A stretch of 64,000 bases of DNA from Diploptera punctata (GCA_030220185.1 JASPKZ010004202.1:310001-374000), one strand, 5' to 3'. Shown: positions 41,634 to 52,245, counted from the stretch's first letter. A program made the numbers and translations. The notes: a model not told the origin generated them from the letters alone.

Positions 41634-41886
41634 ACTTACTCACTGGCACTATCGAACCCGTAGGTTCATTGCCGCACAGACATAAGCTCTCCACACATCC
41701 CTATCCTGAGCTAATGCTTTCCAATCATCCCCTGTATAATCTACTTCCCTCAAATCATAGTTAATGTTGTTCTCCCACCTCATTCTTGGTCTACCAACTG
41801 GGCGTTTGCCTTCTGGCTTTCCTACAAGAAGTTTCCATGCACGTCTTTCATTCCCCATACGCGCAACATGTCCTGCCCATCGCAGT
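41634..41886 (-). mobile_element. LINE-alpha 3' end, little damaged
   Basis: 69-codon minus frame: MGNERRAWKLLVGKPEGKRP, VGRPRMRWENNINYDLREVD, YTGDDWKALAQDRDVWRAYV, CAAMNLRVR-stop, then GCCAGTGAGTAAGTAAGTTA. Best 3' C-terminal reference for the family in this window. Confidence 0.9.
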
Positions 41887-41967
41887 TAACTAACAGGTAA
41901 AACAAACAAAGGAAAAGGTAAATCAATAAGGAAAACCAGTATAAAACTAAAAAAAACAAAAAAGGAT

Positions 41968-42125
41968 GATGTCCGTCGCAGTGGCGTAGTCGGTAGAATA
42001 CCTATCTTCCATTCCGGCGACCCGGGTTCGATTCCTGGCGGGGTAGGGGATTTTAAATCTCTTCCTTGGGTCTCGGTGTGTGTCTTGTCCATGTATCTAT
42101 GTGTGAGAATAACAGGAAAGTTAAC
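41968..42125 (+). mobile_element. SINE-E, short tRNA-headed element
   Basis: GTCCGTCGCAGTGGCGTAGT CGGTAGAATACC (A box), ACCCGGGTTCGATTCCTGGC (B box), body GGGATTTTAAATCTCTTCCT and a T/G-rich end. About 155 bp. Confidence 0.7.
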
Positions 42126-42204
42126 AAAAATGTAAAAGAAGAAGGAAAACAGTGTTTAACAAAAAAAGGTAAAACAAGAAGGAATAAAAAATCGATAATA
42201 ATTA

Positions 42205-42960
42205 AAAATAAATAATAGTTAAAAAAAACACGCGGCTCAACTGCACTTCTACTAGCGCTTGATTTTTCAGTTATATTGTTATAAACTATAGCACTTCTTC
42301 TGTATTTACTACCATTATTTAATATTTTAAAATTTTTTAAACAATTTTTATTTATTGAAGTATTTATTTAAATATGCAAATCACAATATTATGACACTGT
42401 TAGACAATATTGTGATGCTCACTGCTATTTTCTCCACAGAGTATATTACTTAGTCTATGATTTTTCTATCGCTGTTTTGGGTTATCGCTGGTTGGATCAG
42501 CGTTAGGGAGTGATAAGTAAGTGTAAACCCATATTTAATAAACGTTTGGTAATTTTAATATTATTAATATATTTTTTAACATAGATTTGGTGATTTATTA
42601 CAAATATTGACCATTTTAATTTCATAGGGACGGATAGTAATGGAGGATGATAATCGATATGTGGTTCGATTGTGGGTTATCGCTGGTTCTTTAAACTATG
42701 GCGCATGCGTACTGTTGTTCAATGGGACTTCAAAAATATTTCACGCCAGTTTAAATGCAGTTTTTCCAAACAGGCTTTATTACAAAACCGAATTAAAACA
42801 TGAAAAATAATTCTAATTTCCAACACGCTTGGGATAAAATTAAAGTGGTCAGCAAAAAAATCATCTCCAACACATCTAGAATAAAACTAAAATTATCTAC
42901 AAAAAAAAACAATTTTTCCATCAAAAGCGCGGGGTGCTTTTTATGGTTTTTAAGTTTTCG
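42205..42960. repeat. PAL-2 single arm split by H8
   Basis: Left end AATAATAGTTAAAAAAAACA at 42211, H8 insertion, then TTTATTACAAAACCGAATT, TTTCCAACACGCTTGGGATA, CAACACATCTAGAATAAAAC, CATCAAAAGCGCGGGGTGC. The second arm is lost; the loop part (ACTTTTACCAATATCTGTTT) remains, in inverted order relative to 10105. Confidence 0.8.
42234..42767 (-). mobile_element. H8 element, 534 bp, 8-bp TSD (one mismatch)
   Basis: Starts GGCTCAACTGCACTTCTACT and ends CAGTTTAAATGCAGTTTTTCC. AAACACGC (42226-42233) and AAACAGGC (42768-42775) flank it. Reverse orientation to 40191; shares TGTGGGTTATCGCTGGTT, CACTGTTAGACAATATTGTG and CTCCACAGA.TATATTACTT. Confidence 0.88.
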
Positions 42961-43007
42961 AGTTAGAGACTTTACTTTTACCAATATCTGTTTATTATCA
43001 AATATAT

Positions 43008-43440
43008 TAATTGATTATACCATAAAAAGAAATAAACCACTGTTTGCACTTTCTTAAACGTATTATTTCCAAGATAATAACGTTCCAGCAAAATATAATT
43101 GACACATTTATATCACAGGACATCAAAAATGAATTAATAACCTGTAATGACGTGTTTCATTTTTTCTCCACTAGGGGTGCATTCTTACAATATTGCGATT
43201 CTATTTGGCAATAAATATGACCTGGTTACAGTGATGAACAAACAAAACATAACGTTTTTCATTTGTTTTCAAACATCGTCGTTTACATTAAATACCCCAT
43301 AAATATTTTAAAATAACTATATTTAAATAATGATTTGTGAGTAAACAGCTTAATTTTATTCGTTAAATAGTCCTAACAAATGCCACTCTTCATTTCCAAA
43401 TTTCTAGATAAATTGGAAATCACTCTTGGCATTACTTATG
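43008..43440 (-). mobile_element. HPE element, truncated at the CCAAT end
   Basis: Begins within the interior (ATTATACCATAAAAAGAAAT) and ends GGCATTACTTATGA. The hairpin is reduced (ATTTCCAAATTTCTAGATAA). Directly joined to a second HPE. Confidence 0.8.
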
Positions 43441-44184
43441 ATTATTTAACTCATGCCCCAAATGGGAGTCAATGACCAATCATATTTCAATTATTTTTTA
43501 TTTACAACCTATTACAGTCATGTTTCGCCTAGAATTTACCAACTAAAGTTTATCATAATAAAGAAAGCACCTTGTTTTTAACAATCTGAATAGGTCATAG
43601 CATTATTTTGCAGTGACTGACCCTCTAAGAAATACGGCTACCAGATTGTATATATAGTGCATGAATGTCAACACATACCGCATGCGGGAGTTAATATAAA
43701 TCATTTGTAGCAATTGATTATACCACCAAAAAAAGAAACCGCTGTTTGCACATTCTTAAATGTATTGTTTCCCAGGTAATAACATTACAGAAAAATATAA
43801 TTGTCACATTTACACCATAGCATGAATTAATATACAGTTTGATGTGTTTCATTTTTTCTCCACTAGAGTGCATTCTTACAATATTGCGTTCCTTTGGAAA
43901 TAAATAATATGATCTGGTTGCAGTGATGAACAAAAGAAGCAATTAAAGCGTACCAATCGTTTCTCATTTGTTTTCAAACATCGCCGTTTAATTAAATATA
44001 TAAATATTTGAAAATAACTATATTTAAATAATGTTTGTGGGTAAACAGCTTAATTTTATTCGTTAAATAGTCCTAACAAATGCCACTCTTGATTTCCAAA
44101 TTCTCTAGATAAATTCACTCATCAATTGGTGAGTCGTGAATTTATCGATAATTTGGAAATCACTCTTGGCATTACTTATGATAA
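43441..44184 (-). mobile_element. HPE element, full length (744 bp)
   Basis: Starts TTATTTAACTCATGCCCCAA and ends GGCATTACTTATGATAA with the complete hairpin (44083-44172; the loop is CATCAATTGGTGAG here). With 62665-63408 it defines the full interior, including ATACGGCTACCAGATTGTAT and ATTATACCACCAAAAAAAG. Confidence 0.88.
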
Positions 44185-44880
44185 ATGAATACAACATTGT
44201 GTGTTTTCCTTTTTTTTATTGGAATTTATGTAAGTGACATAGAATACCTTTTTTAGTGTTATTTTACAGTCAAAGAGTTTGAAGGGAAAGAGATAATCTT
44301 GTGCTCCAACTTAGGTTAAAGAGACTGTAAGACAGAAGAGCTTATGTTAATAACACACAACGTGGGTTTTCCGAACAAAAGACGGCGGGAAGGGGAAGAA
44401 TCAGAAGAAAGACTGAAGTCAAGCACCCAAAAAATATACACTCTCAAGGGTCGGATTAGCGAATCAGCAGCCAAGCCCAGGATTTCTTGTAACTTCCTCT
44501 CTTCCTAAATTCACAGACAAAAGATTTGCTGTTGAAAAGTAGACCTATGGATTCAAGTTCACGGCCTTCTAAATTCCACGTGGTTTTACACTCTGCCATA
44601 AGCAGTTTCCAATTTACATACCAGGGGGCCAAGGATACTTCCTTCATTTATTTATTTTTATTAACTTGTATGAAATTCACCTAGTTTCCATCTGAACTGT
44701 CCGCCATTTGCCATGATTTCTACTTGATGGACATTGAATAGAAGCCCTTATAATGAAACTCGATGGCAAAGCTAGTTGAAATTATATGAAGGGTAAAGAA
44801 AAAAAAGCCATTTTTTCCTTGAAACCTGAGAAACGCACTTCATAATTCGCAAAGAGTGATTTTGTTTTTAAAATTCAAGT
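44185..44880. other. No gene seen; apparently unique
   Basis: No repeat partner in the window. A 63-codon minus frame (44647-44456) has no recognisable feature. Confidence 0.4.
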
Positions 44881-44884
44881 GATT

Positions 44885-45604
44885 GATGGCGATTTTCAAA
44901 TTCTATTAATTGCAGAACTCTTGTCGTACCAACTTCTCTCAAAATACGCTAATATGAAAATATATAAAACTGTTATTTTTCAAATTCTATTAATTACAGA
45001 AATCTTCTCGTACCAACTTCTCTCAAAATACGCTAATATGAAAATATATAAAACTGTTATTTTTCAAATTCTATTAATTACAGAAATCTTGTCGTACCAA
45101 CTTCTCTCAAAATACGCTAATATGAAAATATATAAAAGTGTTATTTTTCTAGTATATTATATGGATGTGAAACATGGACCCTTACTTTATGGGAGGAAGG
45201 GAGATTACGAGTATTTGAGAATAAAGTTCTTAGGAAAATTTTGGACCAAAGAGAGATGAATAGACAGGCGAATGGAGAAGACTTCGTAATAGTGGGCTAC
45301 ATGGTCTTTATAGGAAGCCAGATATAATAAGAACAGTTAAGTCTCGTAGATTGCGATGGGCAGGACATGTGGCACGAATGGAATATGAAAGTGCTGCATT
45401 GAAGCTTCTTGTAGGAAAACCAGAGGAAAAACGCCCAGTTGGTAGACCAAGAATGAGGTGGTAGAATAACATTAACCATAATTTGAGGAAAGTAGATTAT
45501 ACTGGCGATTATTGGAAAATATTAGCTCAGGATAGAGATGTATGGAGAGATTATGTCTCCACGGCAATGAACCTATGGGTTCGACAGAACGAGCGAGTTA
45601 GTTA
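44885..45604 (+). mobile_element. LINE-alpha C-terminus with three 84-bp tandem units
   Basis: 44895-45150 repeats QILLITEILSYQLLSKYANM KIYKTVIF three times (84 bp = 28 codons, frame kept), whereas other LINE-alpha copies have the segment once. Then YYMDVKHGPLL and, in another frame, REGRLRVFENKVLRKILDQR, GRLRNSGLHGLYRKPDIIRT, SRRLRWAGHVARMEYESAAL, DRDVWRDYVSTAMNLWVR and GTTAGTTAG. Confidence 0.88.
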
Positions 45605-45839
45605 GTTTGCTCTTTCTGCATATCTAGTTTATCCAATCGGATGCGAAAATTTTTATTTTACAAATCACCTTATTCCAAAAGTCCTCACTCCAGTCCTGGC
45701 TCTCCCTGGAAAACTTTTAATGTTCGTCTTGTTATCGTATCTTTATTCGATCGTCACGCTGCCACAAAACTCGAGAGACTGTTGGGTGGAATACTTTATT
45801 TTCTGATACCTGTTCCTATAATTGCTTAATTTTGGGTAC

Positions 45840-46545
45840 ATTTATTCCAGGCTGTTGTGGATCACCAAAGGAACACTATTATCAGAGGAAAACTTGGAGT
45901 ACCCCTCAGGGGTCCTCATCTAGGGGATATGTGGATGGCGACCACAAGGTGCCCAAGCTGTGCAAAACATTTCTTCCACTTACTTGTGTTTTACACTCTT
46001 TTAACTTTACTATCTAACCTCTCTCGGTTAACTCTTGTTTTTTTCGACCCCGACGCTATTAGGGCATCCGAGGGCTAGGGAGTCCTTCCTTTTTTCCATT
46101 TCGTCTTTCCTTTATTTTCTTTTCTTCTCCAGAAAAGCCTGACCAGAGGCTATAAGATGGCAGCCCCATCACTGGTCTTGCCTTCCTTTGGCCAGCAACC
46201 AATCGAAGGGACTATTATTATGCTTTCAAGTCTTATACGAGAATTTCCCATAAGGGAAAATTTTCTATAGGATCGTAACAGGCCTTGGCCTAATACTTGG
46301 AAGGAAGAAGAAGAAGAAGAAGAAACTTGGAGTAACAAGTTTAAATGAAGATATACAAAGATATCAACAAGAATGGAAAAATCATCTGAGGAGAATGGCA
46401 AGAAATAGACTTCCAAAATTGGCATTCCAATATACCCCAACTGGACATAGGGACCAAGGAAGGCCAAAACATCGGTGGAAAGATCAAGACCATCTTCGCT
46501 AGGTTTACCGTACAGGCCACATGGCCTAAAACGAATTTGTTCATG
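45840..46545 (+). mobile_element. LINE-gamma ORF2 C-terminus split by a retroposon
   Basis: RNTIIRGKLGV at 45860-45901 joins in frame to TSLNEDIQRYQQEWKNHLRR, MARNRLPKLAFQYTPTGHRD, QGRPKHRWKDQDHLR at 46334 onward. Ends ATGATGATGATG. The gap is exactly the insertion 45902-46322. Confidence 0.85.
45902..46322 (+). mobile_element. 421-bp retroposon of unknown family, perfect 12-bp TSD, GAA tail
   Basis: AAACTTGGAGTA repeats at 45890-45901 and 46323-46334. Starts CCCCTCAGGGGTCCTC (a small hairpin), passes through a long C/T-rich tract ending TTTTCTTCTCCAGAAAAGCC, and ends CTTGGCCTAATACTTGGAAG then (GAA)n. No A/B boxes seen, so the head is not an obvious tRNA. Target-site length and simple tail indicate LINE-mediated insertion. 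Confidence 0.8.
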
Positions 46546-47037
46546 ATGATGATGTTATACTTGTCTGGTAATGAAGTTTTCTGCCTCTTTTTATTCAGGA
46601 ACTTTCCTTTGGCTTCCCTGCAATAATTGCAGTTGAATCATTATTTCTGAACTTGTTAACAATATAATTCATTTTAGAGTGGCATTTATTGATAATTGAT
46701 GCTATTTTTCTTAATGAGTAGCCCCTTAATGCAAGATTAATTATTGTTTCTATCCATATGTCCATTTTAATATGTAGGCCTATTAATAAGTTTTTTTTCA
46801 TATCTCCGAAGACACCTACTGGTAATAATTAGAGACAAGAACAGCCTTAAAACTTGCTAAAGAAGGATTTTGTAAGACTTGGTGGGATTTTCACAATGTG
46901 TAGGTAGGTTTAGAGATGACAGGTGTCACCACAGTCTATGACTCCAGCCATCTTGTACGTCAAATGCGTTACACTAGCGTCTACTAACCGTTCTCAATTC
47001 TGGAATAACACAATACTTCCATTTTATTAAGTAAAAA
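46546..47037. other. No supported gene
   Basis: A 68-codon minus frame (46801-46595) reads LALRGYSLRKIASIINKCHS KMNYIVNKFRNN, which resembles a helix-turn-helix of Tc1/mariner transposases ('S.R.IA..L..S...V'). It is short and isolated; a weak mariner remnant is possible. Confidence 0.4.
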
Positions 47038-47225
47038 TAAAACAAAGTTTCATGTGATTTTCATATTTATTAAAATATAAATTAGTAACACCTGCTTCGG
47101 TACTTTGTACCTTCTTCAGACATGTTTACAAAAAACAATATCATGTCTGAAGAAGGTACAAAGTACCGAAACAGCTATTACTAATTTATATTTTAATAAA
47201 TATGAAAATCACATAAAACCACCTA
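47038..47225. repeat. Inverted PLE terminal repeats (palindrome)
   Basis: Minus-strand and plus-strand copies of ATGTCTGAAGAAGGTACAAA GTACCGAAACAGC...TTTATATTTTAATAAATATG face each other around the loop TTTACAAAAAACAATAT. Arms about 85 bp. Head-to-head terminal repeats are a known PLE arrangement. Confidence 0.8.
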
Positions 47226-47690
47226 TTCCAATTTAATCATTGTTTCCATCCAAATTTTGAAATTTTACATATTTGTGATAAGGGTAAGAAGTTAGATATT
47301 TTGGAGGCTGTAGAAATTAATAAATTTAAAAGTAGTAAAAAACTGTTAAATTCTCAACTTGATTTGAATGAATCCCCATTGTTAAATTTAAAAATTTTAA
47401 TAAATATTGTTGTATTGTTGCTTAGATCAGTTGGAACACAATTCATAATTTGTTAACATGTCTGAAGAAGGTACAGTGTACCGAAACAGCTGTCACTGAA
47501 TTATATAATAAATATGAAAATCAAATAAAACTACGTTTTATTTTTATTTAATTAATAAATATGGATTTTCATCAAGTAAACACCAACTCAATTGATTATA
47601 AAACTTTTAAGTTTTATTTTTATTTAATAAAGTAAATTACGGATTTTCATCAAGTAAACATAAATTCAATTGATTAGTATGCTTTCACAT
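47226..47690 (+). mobile_element. Penelope-like element 3' coding end and terminal repeat
   Basis: Frame at 47255-47405: FEILHICDKGKKLDILEAVE, INKFKSSKKLLNSQLDLNES, PLLNLKILINI. The LHIC.KG..LD.LE..EI.K pattern is the C-terminal end after the GIY-YIG domain of Penelope proteins. It is followed at 47455 by ATGTCTGAAGAAGGTACAGT, GTACCGAAACAGCTGTCAC and TATGGATTTTCATCAAGTAA, with the last block partly repeated at 47640-47675. The RT and GIY-YIG core are missing. Confidence 0.72.
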
Positions 47691-48529
47691 CGCAGTAGCC
47701 TATATCGTCCTTAAATTAAAAGGGATGTTTGTTAACCCTTAACTTCACAATGTATCTTTTAAGATGCATTTATTTCATTTATTTATTTAATTATTTTGTT
47801 TAGAAAACAATACAAAACAAATTATTATAAATTACTTATGTTTGTGTCAAATTACAATAATAATATAAAGTTGTACATTATTTTGTTTTCTTTGCGGTCC
47901 GAAACATTTGAATAACTGGCACGAAAAATTATTGTTTCGCCAATTTAAGGGTTAAAAACATAAAAAATAACGAACAAGACATACTGCATAGCAAATTGAA
48001 TATTTTAACAACTTGCGATTTACAAAGTGCGATTCCGTGCCTAAAATTATTGCTTACAATCTGTGTGTGTGTAATTTATGGATCTCAAAACCACTTAGCC
48101 AATTCCTCATGCGAATTTGTACATACCAGTTTCCTCGCATCTATTTAGCCGCATCTGTTAAGATATAAAACCATTACGTGTAGGAGTTCATCTTAAACGA
48201 AATTTTAAAATCGCTCTAGCGGTCACATTTTTTAATTTTTCGCAACGAAACTCAGTATATGTTATTAAAATAAACGGTTGTAGTCATTATCAAAAAGTCA
48301 GCAAAATCCTGGTATTAGAATTGGCGATTTACCATAAATCCGAAATTAAATATTGATCCTAGGAACGGCCATGTTTGGTTCGTCGCAATATATACAGGTT
48401 TTCAAATACAGCGAGTGTTAAGCAGCTTTACATTATGCTATAAAACCCTTAGGTGTAGGAGTTCACCAGAAATTAAAATTTAAAAATAGCTCTACTGTTC
48501 GCAATTTTCGATGCATCACAACAGGACTT
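47691..48529 (+). mobile_element. Helitron-like repeat (part), otherwise unassigned
   Basis: 48080-48400 matches 60745-61080: AAACCACTTAGCCAATTCCT, TAGGAGTTCATCTTAAACGA, CGCAACGAAACTCAGTATAT, ATAAATCCGAAATTAAATAT, GGAACGGCCATGTTTGGTTC. 47691-48060 has no partner in the window. Confidence 0.55.
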
Positions 48530-48928
48530 TTGTAAGCCTATGCTTTCCCTTTACAGAGATTTAGGCGCTCTCCCGCTACAGGCAAGAATTTGAACCATAC
48601 TAATTTAGTTACACTTGTTTTTGTATAGATGTCATTTAGAGTGGTACGTGGTCAGCGTTCCGCCTCATACTGACATCTAGGAAACCAAGGTAGTACTAGG
48701 ACGGGAAAGTTCGGTAAATTTTGCTTAGAGGCCTTTTCATTCAGGCTTAAGGATCTTTTACGAGCCTGAAAATCTTCAGACTCGGGACCCACGGCTTAAA
48801 GTCCCTCCCGGAGGACTTGCTCCTTGGATTTTTCCATTCTAAAAAATCCATCGACCCCAGACGGATTTGAACACGCGACCCTCGGGACCAGAGGCAAGGA
48901 GCATAACCACTAGTCCACCGCGGCCGAC
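48530..48928 (-). mobile_element. SINE-C, full length
   Basis: The complement starts TCGGCCGCGGTGGACTAGTG and carries GGGTTCAAATCCG-like B box (CGCGTGTTCAAATCCGTCTG), AAGTCCTCCGGGAGGGACTT, and an end with AGGCTTACAAAAGTC. The B box has two changes from the other copies. Confidence 0.85.
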
Positions 48929-48933
48929 GACTC

Positions 48934-50450
48934 AATAACTAAGATATAAAAATGAATGTTTGTTTGCTTGTTGGTACTATATGCGCGGCCAAACCGTTGA
49001 TCCAATTGTGATGGGTTTTTTGCAACATTTTCAGGAGATTCTAGGGATGAACATAGGCTACAAAAGAGTTGAGGTACTCAACTCCTACACCCTTAAAAAA
49101 ACACCCTTTGTAGTGAAAAACGCGAAAAGTCCCTTTTTTACACGCTTTATATTAACTTGACCTGTATCTATCCATCTATCTATCTATGTAACTGAATCTT
49201 TTAACGCGATATTCACCCACTTAAAATCATTGGATCGACTTGAAACTTTGTATACTTGTAAAAGACCCGTGACAATACAATAATTTCATATTTTGTTTGT
49301 AAAATCATGGCCAGAATCATCAGAAAATAAAAAAAAAGTGTCTTTGTATCTATGTAACGGAATTTTTGAACACGTTTTTCACCCACTTAGAAACATTGGA
49401 TCGACTTAAAACTTTGTATACGTGTAAAGGACCCGTGACAATACAATAATTTACGGCAATATCCTACAATGCCGGTGTGCCCCATATATATTTCTACTAT
49501 TTCATTCATACTGTACTCAAGTTTTCAGAGTCTTCCTGTATCTATGTTTAGTAAATGGAATTCTTGTTTTACCGTTTCTCAGAAGCTTTCGTATAGCTTG
49601 GAGAAAAAAAAACAGTTTCAGTGCACAATCAGGTATCCGAGTTCTTTTAATGTAAACAAATATTTTAATATAATATATTACTCTTAAATGGCTTACGCTG
49701 CCTAAACCATAACAAATACACATAATTGAATATCTACAAAAAAAAGTCCGCGACAGCATATGTTTCTTTTACAGATAACACACAATAGCCATTTTTTTCT
49801 TTCACTGATGCCAAGGAGATCGGGATAAGTAGATTCCCGGGCAAGCATGTGCTGCCATACCATTCATCCGATTGTCATGGGGCTTTTTTGCAAAATATTC
49901 AGGATTTTCCCGGGAAGGTTATAGGTTATAAGAGAGTTTCAATGCTCAAGCCTTTCACCCTTAAAAATCACCTTCTATAGTGAAAAAAACGTGAAAAAAT
50001 GTCGCTTTTTGTAAGATTAAATGGCTTACGCTGCCTAAACAATAACAAACACACAAAATCATTGTACACAGAATTTAATATTTAAAAAAACTCTACAGAA
50101 AAATCCGGGACAGCATATGTTTATCTTTTAAGGATAACTCACAATAACCATTTTTGTCTTTCATTGACGCCAAGAAGATCGGGATAAGTAGATTCCCAGG
50201 CAAGCATAGCTGCGCAAGGCGGGTATTTTTTATGGATAATTCAAAATAAGGAATGTTGTCTTTCAGCTCATTTATGCCAAGTATGCTACATCGGGATGCG
50301 TAGATTCCCGGGCATTGCCGGGTAATCAGCACGGGGTATCTAAAAATAACAACGATAAAATTTATGTTTATTTTTCCTTTTACTTATTCAACTAAATGCA
50401 AAAACACATCATTTATTTAGGTGCAGCAGCTCACCCCGGCTACTAGCTAG
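48934..50450 (+). mobile_element. Helitron-like element with CTAG/T 3' end
   Basis: Start region AAGATATAAAAATGAATGTT TGTTTGC, then CGTTGATCCAATTGTGATGG and GAACATAGGCTACAAAAGAG. Nested HEL units (49140-49450). Two direct repeats of about 330 bp (AAATGGCTTACGCTGCCTAA at 49686 and 50020). Hairpin CCCGGGCATTGCCGGG at 50307. The 3' end CCCCGGCTACTAGCTAG is followed by T. CTAG before a host T and a GC hairpin near the end are Helitron hallmarks. No Rep/Hel ORF. Confidence 0.68.
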
Positions 50451-50847
50451 TATACTAGAAAAACAAACCGAGGTAGATTTTTTTCCAAAAATCAGCAAAA
50501 TTCGTCACTAAGAAGTGGGGGTTTACCCGAAATCCGAAATTAAAAACCAACTCTAGAAATCTCCATGTTTCTATATTTTCATATTGTTACGGTAAAATCA
50601 CACAAGTTAACAGCTAGTTAGCAGTTTACTACAAGAATTTAAACAAGTAATATCTCCTGAAGATGTCACCCACAGTAGGTGGTGAAACGTCAAGAAGACA
50701 AAACTACAAGACACGGTCAAGAATACCAAAAAGGTATATTTTGCGCAATAGTGTGTTCTGCCGTACTTACAGCAATGGCGAACATGATTGAAAGTTCAAC
50801 TGCCTACATTTCAGAGTTGCCAACCTAAATAACTATATTGTAATATT
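50451..50847. other. Helitron-like scrap plus a PLE-like motif
   Basis: 50470-50580 resembles 60960-61060 (CCGAAATCCGAAATTAAAAA). 50652-50690 reads CTCCTGAAGATGTCACCCAC ... GGTGGTGAAACGTCAAG, similar to the PLE-type motif at 38811. 50725-50785 is the complement of 25690-25735. Confidence 0.45.
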
Positions 50848-51156
50848 CCACCCATAGTAATTCTGCCCGAAGGCTGGTCCTTCACTGCAATCATAGCATT
50901 TTCATGCTATGCTTGCAGCTTAACTAGGGAATTGTAGGTGTGGTAGCTTCCCGTTGCTTTCCATACCGGTGAAGGATGATGATGGCCATATGATTTCGGG
51001 GACCGTTTGGGCCTTAAAGTTTTCCTGACATTTGCCATACAGGTGAGGATAAACCACAATAAAAACCTCACCCAGAAAAACTGCCCCGACCGGGGATAGA
51101 ACCCGGGCCCGCTGCGTGGCAAGGCAGCACGCTACCTCGAGACCACAGCGGTGGAC
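50848..51156 (-). mobile_element. SINE-B, reverse copy, perfect 11-bp TSD
   Basis: ATTGTAATATT repeats at 50837-50847 and 51157-51167. Complement head GTCCACCGCTGTGGTCTCGA to end GCAGAATTACTATGGGTGG. The (ATC)n tract is reduced to GGCCATCATCATC, so this copy is about 40 bp shorter than 28831. Confidence 0.93.
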
Positions 51157-51249
51157 ATTGTAATATTAGGCCTACATATTACAAACCACGTGTCATTTAC
51201 GTTCACTACACAGGCCTAAAATGTATATACAAAAATATATCCGGAAGGT

Positions 51250-51470
51250 AGTGTTAATATACATTATACGAAACAAATCGCAGCATTTTAAATTAACTGA
51301 ACTTTATTTGAAACAATATAAAACAATACATTCGTACTTGCCGCCAATTTATGACTGATTGCTGCCACGGCCTGCTGTAGTCTCAACTAATAAGCATTGG
51401 TCACACTGTTAACGTTAGTCAGTTGTTTATGATGAACGCAAATATTTCCAACAAAGATGTTATTATTTTA
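51250..51470 (-). repeat. Dispersed repeat L, reverse copy
   Basis: The complement shares GTTTCGTATAATGTATATTA, GAACTTTATTTGAAAC, GTTAACGTTAG and ATATTTCCAACAAAGATG with 24893-25135. Contains an extra segment (CAATTTATGACTGATTGCTG). Confidence 0.68.
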
Positions 51471-51499
51471 CTATTATTTATTATTGTCAAATATTTATT

Positions 51500-51598
51500 T
51501 GTATTTGTGCTGGTTGAGTGGAAGAGAAGGCCTTGTGGCCTTAACTCTGCCAGAATAAATAAAACTATTATTATTATTATTATTATTATTATTAGGCC

Positions 51599-51648
<50 letters not shown>
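51500..51648 (+). mobile_element. LINE-delta 3' end with (ATT)n tail
   Basis: GGTTGAGTGGAAGAGAAGGC CTTGTGGCCTTAACTCTGCC, AGAATAAATAAAACT, then (ATT)n 51567-51648 interrupted once by AGGCCT. Plus orientation shows the order hairpin, AATAAA, tail directly. Confidence 0.82.
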
Positions 51649-52062
51649 GTCGGCCGCGGTTGACTAGTGGTTATGCTCCTTGCCTCTGGTCCCGAGGGTC
51701 GCGGGTTCAAACCCGGCCGGGGTCGATGGATTTTTAGGACGGAAAAATCCAAGGAGCAAGTCCTCCGGGAGGGACTTTAAGCCGTGGGTCCCGAGTCTGA
51801 AGATTTTCAGGCTCGTAAAAAATCTTTAAGCCTGAATGAAAAGGCCTCTAAGCAAAATTTACCGAATTTTCCCGTCCTAGTACTACCTTGGTTTCCTAGA
51901 TGTCAGCATGAGGCGAAACGCTGAGCACGGACCACTCAAAATGACATCTATACGAAAACAAGTGTTACTAAATTAGCATGGTTCAAATTCTTCCCTGTAG
52001 GAGGAAGCGCCTAAATCTCTGTAAAGGGAAAACATAGGCTTACAATACAATACAATACAATA
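51649..52062 (+). mobile_element. SINE-C with (ACAAT)n tail
   Basis: Head CGGCCGCGGTTGACTAGTGG, B box GGGTTCAAACCCGGCCGGGG, body as at 25158, and a 3' end AGGCTTACAATACAATACAA running to about 52070. The tail identifies the true 3' end of the family. Confidence 0.9.
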
Positions 52063-52067
52063 CAATA

Positions 52068-52069
52068 CA

Positions 52070-52110
<41 letters not shown>

Positions 52111-52136
52111 CATTATTATTATTATTATTATTATTT
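52068..52136. repeat. (ATT)n microsatellite
   Basis: About 65 bp with CATTATCATT variants, directly after the SINE-C tail. Confidence 0.9.
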
Positions 52137-52139
52137 TGA

Positions 52140-52245
52140 AAACACCATCGCGCAAAAAATAATGTACAACGCACGTTTGTGAAGTTTTTTTACAGAATCT
52201 CGGAAATGAAAAAAGACAGTTGCCAACCTCGCATCATAGTATATT
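52140..52245. repeat. Repeat K, reverse copy
   Basis: ACACCATCGCGCAAAAAATA ATGTACAACGCACG, TTTTACAGAATCTCGG and CAACCTCGCATCATAGTA are the complement of parts of 24285-24431. Confidence 0.65.
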
